DNA of 64,000 nucleotides from an uncultured Clostridia bacterium (lineage in GTDB: Bacteria > Bacillota > Clostridia > Oscillospirales > Butyricicoccaceae). The number at the start of each line of letters is the position of its first letter. Position 1 is the first letter of the stretch. Below are positions 53,345-64,000 of the stretch, in pieces. Location: assembly GCA_947648385.1 (NCBI GenBank), contig CANSNO010000001.1:1-64000 (forward strand), read 5' to 3'. The notes under the pieces are model-generated. The model saw nothing but the letters and a program-made list of their open reading frames with translations, was not told the DNA's origin and ran no database searches. Position numbers and translations under genes: made by a program.

Positions 53345-54352
53345 TCACGATTTTATTGTCAAATCGACGCCCGTGTAATACCATTTGATTATCTCGTCGT
53401 AGGTTTTGCCCTCTTCGGCCATGGCCTTGGCTCCGTACTGGCTCATGCCGACGCCGTGGCCGTAGCCCGTGGTGTCAAAATAAAGCATACCGTCCTTGGG
53501 CGTGTATGTAAAGTTTGTGGAGTTGAGCCCCAGCTGGCCCCTGAGCCACGTTCCGCTGACCCTGACGCCGCCGACAGACACGTCTATGACGCCGCCTGCC
53601 TCCGAGCGGTTTGAGGCCTTGAACCACTTGTCCGAGCTTTCGGAAAAATCCATCTCGGGGTGAGCGGCCAGCATTTTGCCTTTAAACTCCTCTTCGGAGA
53701 TAACCACCTGTCCCTTGTATCTGGGAGCCTGCTCGCCGCCGGGACTTTCGACGCTGACGAGATAGGGTCTCTCGCTTCCCCAGACGGAAACCGAGCTTTC
53801 GGTCATTTCGGAGGAGACCGAGTGGAAAACGGCGGCTATCGGTTTGCCCTCATATGTGGCGATAATGCCGCAGGTGTCGTCGACGGCCTGTCTTATCTTA
53901 TCGGTATAGAAATCCCTGTTGGCTCCCCACATACTTTCCCCATCGGCCTCGATGTCGCAAAAGGCCTTGCAGTGGGTGTGGTCGGAGCAAAGCTGGGCGC
54001 CCGAATGCCTTTCGGGTATGGCCATGCCGCCCTCGTAAAGGCTGAGCTGGTACATGGTGTATGTTCTGGCGGCCAGAGCCTGGGCCTTGAGCGCCTCCTC
54101 GGGGAAGGATGCCGGCATCTCGGCCGCCACCACGCCGCAGAGATAGTCGCGCAGGCAAAGGGTTTTTACCTGTCCCTCGTCCCAGAGGGTTATGGTCGTC
54201 TTTTCGTCAAATGTACCCTCTCCGTCAACCAGCTCGGCCCCTCCCGGCTCCTTTGTCCTGTCCTCTCCTCCGCCTCCGAGACCGACCGTCAACAGGGGCA
54301 TGGAATAAACGATTGCCATAACGGCGAGCAAAATTATCAGCAGCCTTTTCAT
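53345..54352 (-). CDS. spoIID: Stage II sporulation protein D (SpoIID)
   Basis: This 335-residue lytic transglycosylase has an N-terminal signal or anchor (about 5-22) and the SpoIID/LytB domain: LRDYLCGVVAAEMPASFPEEALKAQALAARTY near 85-115 and the C-terminal YGHGVGMSQYGAKAMAEEGK. It degrades peptidoglycan during engulfment together with SpoIIQ-type proteins. AAGGAAA is the ribosome site. Confidence 0.95.
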   Translation of the reverse strand: MKRLLIILLAVMAIVYSMPLLTVGLGGGGEDRTKEPGGAELVDGEGTFDEKTTITLWDEGQVKTLCLRDYLCGVVAAEMPASFPEEALKAQALAARTYTMYQLSLYEGGMAIPERHSGAQLCSDHTHCKAFCDIEADGESMWGANRDFYTDKIRQAVDDTCGIIATYEGKPIAAVFHSVSSEMTESSVSVWGSERPYLVSVESPGGEQAPRYKGQVVISEEEFKGKMLAAHPEMDFSESSDKWFKASNRSEAGGVIDVSVGGVRVSGTWLRGQLGLNSTNFTYTPKDGMLYFDTTGYGHGVGMSQYGAKAMAEEGKTYDEIIKWYYTGVDLTIKS

Positions 54353-54401
54353 TTTATTTCCTTTCCGAAAAAGTTTTCATTTCATCAGGGCAAAAATGTG
54401 A

Positions 54402-54407
54402 TATAAT
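54402..54407 (+). promoter_or_regulatory. Orphan TATAAT upstream of the hairpin cluster
   Basis: A perfect -10 hexamer on the plus strand with a weak -35 (ATTTCA, 17 bases away) opens the hairpin region and has no coding gene behind it for 265 bases. It may drive the next gene or a small RNA. Confidence 0.35.
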
Positions 54408-54421
54408 AAAAACACAACTGA

Positions 54422-54577
54422 AAAGCCAAAAGGCTTTCCAGAGACTTGCGAAGCAAGTCCTGAGCGTTTTAAAAAACGCGTCAATGTTTTTATTTCATCG
54501 GAAATTGCCGTTTTGTCGCACAGTGACAGCCGCGCAAAGCTTTGCGCGCGGCAAAGCTTCGTTTTGTACGGCAATTT
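54422..54577. repeat. Hairpin cluster with a large terminal stem, no gene
   Basis: The gap 54353-54671 is gene-free. It holds AAAGCC/GGCTTT (54422-54437), GACTTGC/GCAAGTC (54443-54459), GCGTTTT/AAAACGC (54464-54479) and a long imperfect hairpin. The long hairpin has an outer stem of AAATTGCCG (54492-54500) with CGGCAATTT (54569-54577) and an inner GCCGCGC/GCGCGGC. TATAAT hexamers flank it (54402, 54582, 54643). It could be a small non-autonomous mobile element or a structured RNA. Confidence 0.5.
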
Positions 54578-54642
54578 ATGATATAATTAAATATAAGCCC
54601 TTGGCCCGTATGTCTTTTTGCGGGCAAAAATCTTTCACGATA

Positions 54643-54648
54643 TATAAT
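54643..54648 (+). promoter_or_regulatory. Probable -10 of the membrane-protein gene at 54672
   Basis: TATAAT 24 bases before the ATG, with TTGCGG at 54618-54623 (19-base spacer). An earlier TATAAT at 54582-54587 is an alternative. Confidence 0.45.
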
Positions 54649-54671
54649 ATGAAGCGACAGGACAAGATATT

Positions 54672-55565
54672 ATGAAAAAAATCAGCAGAACAAAAGCACT
54701 TGCAATTTCGGTATTTTTGGGCGCCGTGACGGGTATTTTCCGCGGCGTCGGAGCGGAGGGACGCCCCTCGGCCGTCTATTACATACTTTTCATTCTTTCG
54801 GCGGCCCTTATAGGCGGCTTCGCCTATCTTGCCGGCTCGGCCCCCTCACCAAAACAACAAAGGGTCAATGATGTGTTTAAAACAGCCGTCGTAACAGCCG
54901 CTTTCGGCACGGCGGCGGCCGGATTTTTCAGCTTTAACGCGCGCGAGGCCCTTGCGGCCGAGCCGATAGACCTTCTGGCCCCGGCCTGCATGGTTTTCGC
55001 CTTTATAGCGGCGCTGTCAATGATATTCTCCGTGGCCTCGAAGGACGGGGAGACATCCTCGATCATGACCTCCGTGCCGATTTTTTACGCAGGAGCCCTT
55101 CTGCTCTTTTTCTACAAGGAGCACGCCGCCGCAAACCCCCATGTTCACGCCTTTGCCGCCGAGATAATCGCCGCCGCCATGGCGGCCGTGGCGGCCATGG
55201 CAGTCGGAACAATGAGGTTCGGCGGAAAGAGCAAAAGCCCCGTTATAACCTTCAGTATCCTTGGCGCGGCGGCCTCGTCGGCCTGCCTCATATCGGGAGC
55301 GGCGTTCGGAGCCGGATGTCTCTCGCTTCCCCGTTTGGCGGCCGTCACATCTATTGTCGTCTATTCGGCCGCGTGGTATCTCTTCCCTCCGTCGGCCTAT
55401 GTCAGGAAGGGCGGCGGACAGACCGAAGAAAACCGCGACGACGTCCCGGACGGCGACTCCTTTTTCGATGTTGAAAAGGCCGAGCCTGTCATCCCCGACG
55501 CCGACACCATTATAAATGAAATCAAAAACGGCGAGGCTCCCGAAGAAAACGACCCTGAAATATAA
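54672..55565 (+). CDS. Multi-pass membrane protein, unknown function
   Basis: This 297-residue protein has about seven hydrophobic segments (for example VYYILFILSAALIGGFAYLA near 36-55 and LLAPACMVFAFIAALSMIF near 97-115) and a Glu/Asp-rich cytoplasmic tail of about 50 residues (NIINEI and GEAPEENDPEI at the end). Not recognised. The Ala-rich helices give an unusual composition. Its ribosome site is weak (AGGAC, ten bases ahead). It stands between hairpin cluster and terminator as a single gene. Confidence 0.75.
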   Translation: MKKISRTKALAISVFLGAVTGIFRGVGAEGRPSAVYYILFILSAALIGGFAYLAGSAPSPKQQRVNDVFKTAVVTAAFGTAAAGFFSFNAREALAAEPIDLLAPACMVFAFIAALSMIFSVASKDGETSSIMTSVPIFYAGALLLFFYKEHAAANPHVHAFAAEIIAAAMAAVAAMAVGTMRFGGKSKSPVITFSILGAAASSACLISGAAFGAGCLSLPRLAAVTSIVVYSAAWYLFPPSAYVRKGGGQTEENRDDVPDGDSFFDVEKAEPVIPDADTIINEIKNGEAPEENDPEI

Positions 55566-55577
55566 TTTGAGTTTTTT

Positions 55578-55612
55578 AAAGGCTCTGAGATATTATCTAT
55601 CTCAGAGCCTTT
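55578..55612. terminator. Bidirectional terminator
   Basis: AAAGGCTCTGAGATA (55578-55592) pairs perfectly with TATCTCAGAGCCTTT (55598-55612), with T residues on the plus strand and A/T tracts on the minus. It closes both the membrane-protein gene and the penicillin-binding protein gene. Confidence 0.9.
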
Positions 55613-55615
55613 TTA

Positions 55616-58084
55616 TTATTCCTGTCCGTCTCCGTTAAAAATGCTGTCCCACCAATCGTCGAAGGCGTCGCCGTCATCGGGGTCGGGGATATTGTCGAGA
55701 GGGTCGTCGCCCTCCTGTCCGGGATTCTTGTCGGCCTCGGGAGGCAGGTCAGGCTCGGTCACAGCGTTGCCGTCGTTCTCGGCATTGTGAACCTTGCAGA
55801 CGTCGTCGGGATATATGCAGTAGTCGCGGTCGCTGACCGTCACGGGGACGGGGAAGTCGCGGTCCTCAACATACAGCTTTACGACCTCCTTAAGCTGGTC
55901 ATATGGACAGAACTCGGTGGCCGGCAGGCCCGTCTCGCCGCAGACCTCAATTTTTATGTGTGTCTGACAGGTCTCCGTCGGCACATCCTCCTTGGCCAGA
56001 TAGGCTGTGGCCACGCGGCTTCCGCGAGGATCCTGAGAGCAGTATTCGCCCGGCAGCAGTCCGCTGTCGACACAATAGCTGACTTGCACAAGCTCGGTGG
56101 TCTGGGTGAACTTCTTTGCCGACAGGCCGCTATGAACTTTGGCCATGACCTCCTTCCAAAGGTAAAGGGCCGGGTTCATGGAAACTCCCGTGACCTCCTG
56201 CTGGCGGTCGTAGCCGAACCAGACGACGCCCGTGTAATAGGGCGTGACGCCGGCAAACCAGCGGTCGTTGTTGCTTGTCGTCGTACCTGTTTTACCGCCG
56301 ACCTCTATGCCGTTGCCGAGGGCCGCCCTGCGACCCGTGCCGTTATTGACGACATTTTTCAGCAGCTCTAACATATATGTGGCCGTTTTGGAGCTCATGG
56401 CCTGAGATTTGTTCTGCGTCTTTTCCAAAAGCAGCTCGCCCTTGGAGTTATAGACCTTTGTATAAAGGGTCGGCTCGATATAATATCCGTCGTTGACAAA
56501 AGCCGAATATGCCGCCGTCATATCTATGACCCTGACGCCGTCGGTCAGGCCTCCGAGAGCCATGGGGCTTATATTGATATCCGACTGCACCTCGCTGTCG
56601 CCGTTTTTCTTTGTCACGGTGCGGCTTTCGATAAGGGTGGATAAATTGAGCCTGTTATAGGCGAAATCAAAGGACTTTTCGGGGGTCAGCTTCATTGTCA
56701 CGTCGACGGCTACCGTGTTGAGAGATTCGGCGATGCCCCTCAAAATGGTGCATTTGCCGCTGAAATAGTTATTCTCGTTTTTGGGCCAGCCTCCGGCTCG
56801 AAGCTCAAAGTCCTTCGGCACGTCGTCGACAACGGTTATGGGCGTGATTATGCCCTCCTCAATAGCCGGGCCGTATACGGTCAGAGGCTTTATCGAGGAG
56901 CCGGGGGAGCGTTTTGTCTGGGTGGCGCGGTTAAGCACCCTGTCGCCCTGCTTCGGCCCTCGGCCGCCGTAAAGGGCCTTGACCTCGCCCGTATAGGGAT
57001 CCATGACAACCATGGCCGCCTGGGGCATGGTGCCGTCCTTGCCCATTTTGCCGGGGAAGTTTTCAAGGTCGTTAAAGACCTCGTCCATGTATTGCTGGAT
57101 GTCGACGTCGATAGTGGATACTATTTTAAGGCCGCCTGTATAAAGCAGCAGCTTTGCCGTATCGGTGCTGTAGCCCTTTTCCTCAACAAGGTCGTTTATG
57201 ACCTGGTCGATGATGGCGTCGACAAAATACGACTGGTACTGTCGGCTGGCGCCGTCGTCGGTCTTTCTGACGGCCTGGACATCCTCGGCCATGGCAGTTT
57301 CGTATTCGTCCTTAGTTATCTTGCCCTGATCCCACATGAGCTTGAGGACGACGGCGCGGCGCTCGGCGTTGTATTCGGGGAAGCGGAAAAGGTCGTATTT
57401 ATACGGGTTTTTTGTGATTCCGGCAATAGAGGCGCACTCGGCCAATGTAAGCTCGTCAAGCTCCTTGCCGAAATATGTCATGGCCGCCTGTCTTACGCCG
57501 TAGGCCGACTGTCCGAAATATATCGTATTGAGATACATCTCCAGAATGTCGTCCTTCTCATAATGCTTTTCCAACTCGAGGGCGCGCATGACCTCCTGTA
57601 TCTTTCTCTTGACCGAGGTCTCGTCGTCTCCCGTCAGGTTCTTTATAAGCTGCTGGGTTATGGTGGAGCCGCCGCCGAAATTGTCCCTTATCTTGACGAC
57701 AAAGTTTATGGCGGCGCCGATAGTCCTCTTCCAGTTGACGCCGCTGTGGTCTCTGAAGGTGGCGTCCTCGACCGAAATAAAGGCCTCCTGAAGGGTCTGG
57801 GGTATCTCCTCGATATCGGCCCACACCCTGTTCTCCGAGCCGTGGAGCTGTTCAAGCTCGATCTCGTTGCCCTGTCCGTCCACATAATAGATAAAGCTGG
57901 TGAAGTTGAGGCGGAAGCTTTCAAGGTCGATGTCCACGTCCGAGCTGACATAGGCCTTGATATAATAGGCAAAGGCCGCGCCGCATATGGCCATGCAGGT
58001 CAGGCCTATCAGCAGCAGCGTGACAAGGACAAAGCCGATATATCGCCATGTTACAGACGCTTTTCTTCTCTTGCTTTTAGTCAT
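55616..58084 (-). CDS. Class A penicillin-binding protein (PBP1A type)
   Basis: This 822-residue bifunctional enzyme has a short cytoplasmic tail and membrane anchor (about 15-42). The GT51 glycosyltransferase has SVEDATFRDHSGVNWKRTI with catalytic Glu near 92 and GGSTITQQLIKNL near 128. The transpeptidase has RSPGSSIKPLTV (SxxK) near 395, then a GKTGTT box near 610. A Pro/Asp/Asn-rich tail of about 60 residues ends the protein. It makes and cross-links glycan strands. Confidence 0.95.
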   Translation of the reverse strand: MTKSKRRKASVTWRYIGFVLVTLLLIGLTCMAICGAAFAYYIKAYVSSDVDIDLESFRLNFTSFIYYVDGQGNEIELEQLHGSENRVWADIEEIPQTLQEAFISVEDATFRDHSGVNWKRTIGAAINFVVKIRDNFGGGSTITQQLIKNLTGDDETSVKRKIQEVMRALELEKHYEKDDILEMYLNTIYFGQSAYGVRQAAMTYFGKELDELTLAECASIAGITKNPYKYDLFRFPEYNAERRAVVLKLMWDQGKITKDEYETAMAEDVQAVRKTDDGASRQYQSYFVDAIIDQVINDLVEEKGYSTDTAKLLLYTGGLKIVSTIDVDIQQYMDEVFNDLENFPGKMGKDGTMPQAAMVVMDPYTGEVKALYGGRGPKQGDRVLNRATQTKRSPGSSIKPLTVYGPAIEEGIITPITVVDDVPKDFELRAGGWPKNENNYFSGKCTILRGIAESLNTVAVDVTMKLTPEKSFDFAYNRLNLSTLIESRTVTKKNGDSEVQSDINISPMALGGLTDGVRVIDMTAAYSAFVNDGYYIEPTLYTKVYNSKGELLLEKTQNKSQAMSSKTATYMLELLKNVVNNGTGRRAALGNGIEVGGKTGTTTSNNDRWFAGVTPYYTGVVWFGYDRQQEVTGVSMNPALYLWKEVMAKVHSGLSAKKFTQTTELVQVSYCVDSGLLPGEYCSQDPRGSRVATAYLAKEDVPTETCQTHIKIEVCGETGLPATEFCPYDQLKEVVKLYVEDRDFPVPVTVSDRDYCIYPDDVCKVHNAENDGNAVTEPDLPPEADKNPGQEGDDPLDNIPDPDDGDAFDDWWDSIFNGDGQE

Positions 58085-58211
58085 AAAAAATCACCTTATA
58101 AGTACAAACTCGAACATATTATATCACTCTTATCCGCAAAAAGCAAAAACATAATGTGAATATTTCCCTCCGGTCTGTCAAAACTGTATTAAAAAGAGGT
58201 GTATGTAAAAC

Positions 58212-58526
58212 ATGACCCAAAGATTTTCAAGGCTCCGTCTGGCCGCCGTGGCCATCGGCGCGGCCGTTATAATGGCCTCGGCTGCGGCTCTCTCGGGCGG
58301 CGAACCCGTCGAAGCCTCCGCCGATATCCCGACGCCGCAAGCAAAATACCTCGTCAAAGAACATATGGGCATGGTGGCCGTTTTCTCCGAAGGAGGGCAG
58401 ATTATAAAGCTGACAGATTTTCCCGTATCAACCCTGCCGAAGGCCGACCGCGAAGAGCTTTCAAAAGGCGTGGCCGTCGACAGCGACGTGGAGCTGGCCC
58501 TTCTTCTGGAGGATTACTCAAGCTGA
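58212..58526 (+). CDS. Small secreted protein with BofC C-terminal-like domain
   Basis: This 104-residue protein has a signal peptide (about 1-36; ALSGGEPVEASA) and then YLVKEHMGMVAVFSEGG and DFPVSTLPKADREELSKGV, ending LALLLEDYSS. The short beta-domain pattern (K-E-x-x-G-x-x-A-V-F, then V-S-x-L-P-x-x-D-R) matches the C-terminal domain of BofC-like proteins, which slow the SpoIVB protease in Bacillus. AGAGGTG is the ribosome site, 11 bases ahead. A sporulation role is inferred. Confidence 0.7.
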   Translation: MTQRFSRLRLAAVAIGAAVIMASAAALSGGEPVEASADIPTPQAKYLVKEHMGMVAVFSEGGQIIKLTDFPVSTLPKADREELSKGVAVDSDVELALLLEDYSS

Positions 58527-58533
58527 TATCTAA

Positions 58534-58563
58534 AAATAGCTGTGCGAAGCACAGCTATTTTTT
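58534..58563 (+). terminator. Terminator of the BofC-like gene
   Basis: AAATAGCTGTGC pairs with GCACAGCTATTT around GAA, with six T at the end. It begins seven bases after the stop. Confidence 0.92.
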
Positions 58564-58578
58564 GTATATTTAAAGGCT

Positions 58579-59478
58579 TTACTCTTCGTCAAGCTCGATT
58601 ATAACAAGACCCGTCTCGGCGTCGGCGTCCACAGTAAAATAAACCTCGTCCTCATCATAGAAGACCTCAAAACCATTCTCTGACATACTGCGGTCGATTT
58701 CCTCCCTGACGGAAGGGTCGTTTTTCACGTTTAAAATGACAACTCCGCCGGGCATAACGCCCTCGGCATAGGCTGAAAGCTCCTCCGGCAGCTTTTCCAA
58801 AGCTCCGCAGGCCACCATACAAAAGCCATAGCTGTCGTCTCGGTCGCGGTCCATGTTTTCGACGACGCTGTTCAAAAAGCCGTCGTCATAACCGTCCGCC
58901 GTTGGCGAAACGCTTTCCATCTCTTCTTCGCCCCCTATGCGGTTATATACGGCCACGTCCTGACCGCTTCCGCCCGACAGCCATGAGGCCATGCGAGTCG
59001 ACAGCTTATATGACCTGACCTGTCCCACATCCTCCTTGCTTCCGTCGGAATACATGGGCGCCTCAGGCTCGTCGGCATCACCGGGCAAAGCTCCCTCGAC
59101 CGAGGCCGTGAGCAGACTGCTGTCGGCGGCATCCTCGCTTTTTGGCGGCCCTATCATGCCGCTTCTTATGCCAGCGATGCCCACAAGGCCGATGACCAGC
59201 ACGGCGGCGGCCGCGGCGACGGCCGGAGGCCTGAAACGGACGACCTTTCGGCCCCTATTGTCGCGCTCTCTGCCGACAGCCTCCATAATGGAGCCGTGAA
59301 GCTCTTTCGGGAAATCGACCTCGGTCATGGCGTCGCTTACGGCGCAAAGCTGCCTGTAATATTCGTGACAGGCCGGGCATTTTTCCAGATGCTCCCTGAG
59401 CCGCACTTCTCGCTGAGGGTCAAGCTCGCCGTCAATATATTGATTTATAAGGATATCATATCCGTCGCATATCTTCAT
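58579..59478 (-). CDS. Anti-sigma factor with zinc-binding N-terminal domain
   Basis: The ATG at 59476-59478 gives 299 residues (a TTG at 59499 is less likely). An N-terminal zinc finger REHLEKCPACHEYY (H-x3-C-x2-C, about 31-38) is the anti-sigma motif of ZAS proteins. A membrane segment follows at about 95-115 (AAAAAVLVIGLVGIAG), then an acidic extracytoplasmic domain. It overlaps the region of the sigma gene stop and is its obvious partner. Confidence 0.85.
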   Translation of the reverse strand: MKICDGYDILINQYIDGELDPQREVRLREHLEKCPACHEYYRQLCAVSDAMTEVDFPKELHGSIMEAVGRERDNRGRKVVRFRPPAVAAAAAVLVIGLVGIAGIRSGMIGPPKSEDAADSSLLTASVEGALPGDADEPEAPMYSDGSKEDVGQVRSYKLSTRMASWLSGGSGQDVAVYNRIGGEEEMESVSPTADGYDDGFLNSVVENMDRDRDDSYGFCMVACGALEKLPEELSAYAEGVMPGGVVILNVKNDPSVREEIDRSMSENGFEVFYDEDEVYFTVDADAETGLVIIELDEE

Positions 59479-59495
59479 ATCAGCTTTTCCCCCTT

Positions 59496-60086
59496 TCAAC
59501 CATTAGACCGAAAGGACGCCGGTTTGTTCCCGTTTTGTAATAATTTTTTTCTGAGTCTTTCTCTGGCCCTCGATATCCTCGATTTTACCGTCCCTATCTC
59601 AAGGTTCAGCTCCTCGGATATCTCCTCATATGTCATGCCACACACGTCGCGCATGATTATCATTTCTTTATAATTTTCCGGCAGGGCTTCTATCCCCTCC
59701 CGTATATCGCGGCTTAATTGACTTCGCTCATAAACCTCGACGGGGTCATAGCGGCTGTCGCTTATCTCGTGATAATAGCTCTCCCCCTCATCGTCCTGAA
59801 CCTCCAAAGGAAGTTCGGCCCTGCCGGCCCTCTTTTTCAGGTTATCCTTGCAGACGTTTATCGTTATGCGGTAAAGCCATGTGGAAAAAGAGCTGTCCTC
59901 ATTGAACTTCCCGATAAACCTGAATACCCTGACAAAAACGTCTTGCGCGGCGTCCATGGCGTCGGCCTCGTTGGACATAAACCTATAGGCCGTGGCGTAG
60001 ACCTTTCTCTCATATGCCGTTACAAGCTGTTCAAAGGCCTTTTCGTCGCCCATCTTGGCCCTTTGAACCAGCTCCTTTTCGTCCAT
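59496..60086 (-). CDS. ECF-type RNA polymerase sigma factor
   Basis: This 196-residue protein has region 2 (MSNEADAMDAAQDVFVRVFRFIG, near 35-60) and region 4 (YEEISEELNLEIGTVKSRISRARERL, near 150-175) with no region 3. It is paired with the membrane anti-sigma factor downstream, so it probably responds to an envelope signal. Placement behind dusB and a CapA-like gene in one operon suggests co-expression with growth genes, but the signal cannot be read. Confidence 0.93.
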   Translation of the reverse strand: MDEKELVQRAKMGDEKAFEQLVTAYERKVYATAYRFMSNEADAMDAAQDVFVRVFRFIGKFNEDSSFSTWLYRITINVCKDNLKKRAGRAELPLEVQDDEGESYYHEISDSRYDPVEVYERSQLSRDIREGIEALPENYKEMIIMRDVCGMTYEEISEELNLEIGTVKSRISRARERLRKKLLQNGNKPASFRSNG

Positions 60087-60088
60087 TC

Positions 60089-63417
<3,329 letters not shown>

Positions 63418-63423
63418 TCCATT

Positions 63424-63452
63424 GGCCGGGGCGCGCGCCCCGGCCTTTTTTT
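63424..63452 (+). terminator. Terminator after the collagen-like gene
   Basis: A perfect 22-base palindrome (GGCCGGGG arms) is followed by seven T at 63446-63452, so readthrough into the glycosyltransferase is limited unless it has its own promoter. Confidence 0.9.
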
Positions 63453-63472
63453 ATATTCAAGGAGGGAGATAA

Positions 63473-64000
63473 ATGGGAAAATACAAGGTGGCCGTTTACG
63501 CCATATGCAAAAACGAGATAAAGCACGCCGAGCGTTTTATGTCCTCCATGTCGGAGGCCGACGGAGTGTATATCCTCGACACAGGCTCCGAGGACGGCAG
63601 CGCCGAAAGGCTGGAGGCACTCGGCGCTCACGTTTCAAGGGCCGTCATATCTCCTTGGAGGTTTGACAGGGCCAGAAACCTGGCCCTCAGCCTGGTGCCC
63701 CACGACGCGGCGATATGCGTCTGCTGTGATTTGGACGAGGTCTTTCTCCCCGGCTGGCGTCAGGAGGTGGAAAAATGCTGGGGCGGAGGAGTCAACCGCC
63801 TGTCATATCCCTTTGTCTACAGCGAGGAGGGCGGCGAGAACTTCTTTTACCGCAGCCTTATACACGCGCGCGGAGGCTTTAAATGGCGCTATCCCATCCA
63901 CGAAGCCCTTTTCTGCGTCGAAAAGGAAACCTGCCGCAGATGTGACGGCATAAAGCTCTATCACCGCCCCGACGCCGCAAAATCACGGGAGGGATATCTT
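63473..64000 (+). CDS. Glycosyltransferase family 2-like protein (3' end outside window)
   Basis: The ATG at 63473 follows GGAGGGAG. The visible 176 residues show the GT-A opening KVAVYAICKNEIKHAERFM, DGVYILDTGSEDGSAERLEALGA, the metal-binding DLDEVFLPGW, and WRYPIHEALF. The gene next to a collagen-like spore protein suggests glycan addition to its Thr-rich collagen region, as in Bacillus exosporium, but this is inference. The gene runs past the end of the window. Confidence 0.85.
   Translation, partial: MGKYKVAVYAICKNEIKHAERFMSSMSEADGVYILDTGSEDGSAERLEALGAHVSRAVISPWRFDRARNLALSLVPHDAAICVCCDLDEVFLPGWRQEVEKCWGGGVNRLSYPFVYSEEGGENFFYRSLIHARGGFKWRYPIHEALFCVEKETCRRCDGIKLYHRPDAAKSREGYL

Noticed and set aside
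57092..58159. Plus-strand frame of 355 codons opposite the class A PBP gene
   Set aside because: It mirrors the strongly conserved GT51 domain; long antisense frames are common in GC-rich DNA of this codon use.

Overview
The window reads as chromosomal DNA of an endospore-forming, Gram-positive Clostridia-type bacterium (Bacillota), moderately GC-rich. The evidence is spoIIID, spoIID with a spoIIQ-like gene, yqfC/yqfD, ylbJ, spoVD, a BofC-like small protein and a collagen-like spore-surface protein. The MurE motif DNPR points to meso-diaminopimelate peptidoglycan. The low-GC-type house-keeping order yqfC-yqfD-phoH-ybeY-era-yqzL-recO also fits. I see no tRNA, rRNA, CRISPR array, transposase or phage genes. 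Nothing could be searched against a database, so family names rest on motifs and neighbourhood.

Layout. 1-9 kb: a repeat element, an ABC-F ATPase, two G3E (CobW-type) GTPases of which one carries a six-unit His/Cys metal-binding array, an S-layer-homology surface protein, a YlmH-like RNA-binding protein, spoIIID and an acetyltransferase. 9-20 kb: two complete NitT/TauT-type ABC importers. The second is led by a DUF169 gene. Between them lie a two-component system with a VTT/DedA-type membrane protein and a small protein of unknown function. 20-27 kb: an MMPL/RND-type exporter with a coiled-coil envelope partner, transcribed divergently from its probable two-component regulator. 27-39.5 kb: a reduced division and cell wall cluster read on the minus strand (mraZ, rsmH, ftsL, spoVD, murE, mraY, ftsW, murG, murA, ftsQ, ftsZ). 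It lacks murF, murD, murC, murB and ftsA, and a repeat element sits between mraY and ftsW. A MraZ-type operator of four phased repeats lies over the cluster's start. 39.7-43.4 kb: uvrC, rsmD, coaD and a coiled-coil gene, then an HPr-like protein that lacks the phosphorylatable histidine. 43.4-52.5 kb: a truncated DUF554 remnant beside a repeat element, a mutS2 split by a one-base frameshift, the recO-yqzL-era-ybeY-phoH-yqfD-yqfC operon, and ylbJ. 52.5-64 kb: spoIIQ/spoIID, a hairpin-rich gap, an unknown membrane protein, a class A penicillin-binding protein, an operon of capA-like gene, dusB, ECF sigma and anti-sigma, a collagen-like protein and the start of a glycosyltransferase.

The main novelty is a family of dispersed non-coding elements (about 1-90, 8039-8071, 32586-32716, 43697-43826). 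Three copies begin with the same hairpin, with CCCC and GGGGGCCCC at its two ends. Two of these abut truncated gene ends: a second spoIIID whose last 17 codons survive with only synonymous differences, and the C-terminus of a DUF554 gene. The third occupies the slot where murD would be expected. Other points worth a second look are the DUF169-ABC importer operon, the GTPase fused to a TIGR03943/DUF1980-like domain, the Crh-like HPr, the phased MraZ operator, a good sigma-E promoter at spoIIID, and a hairpin cluster at 54.4-54.6 kb that could be a small mobile element or RNA.
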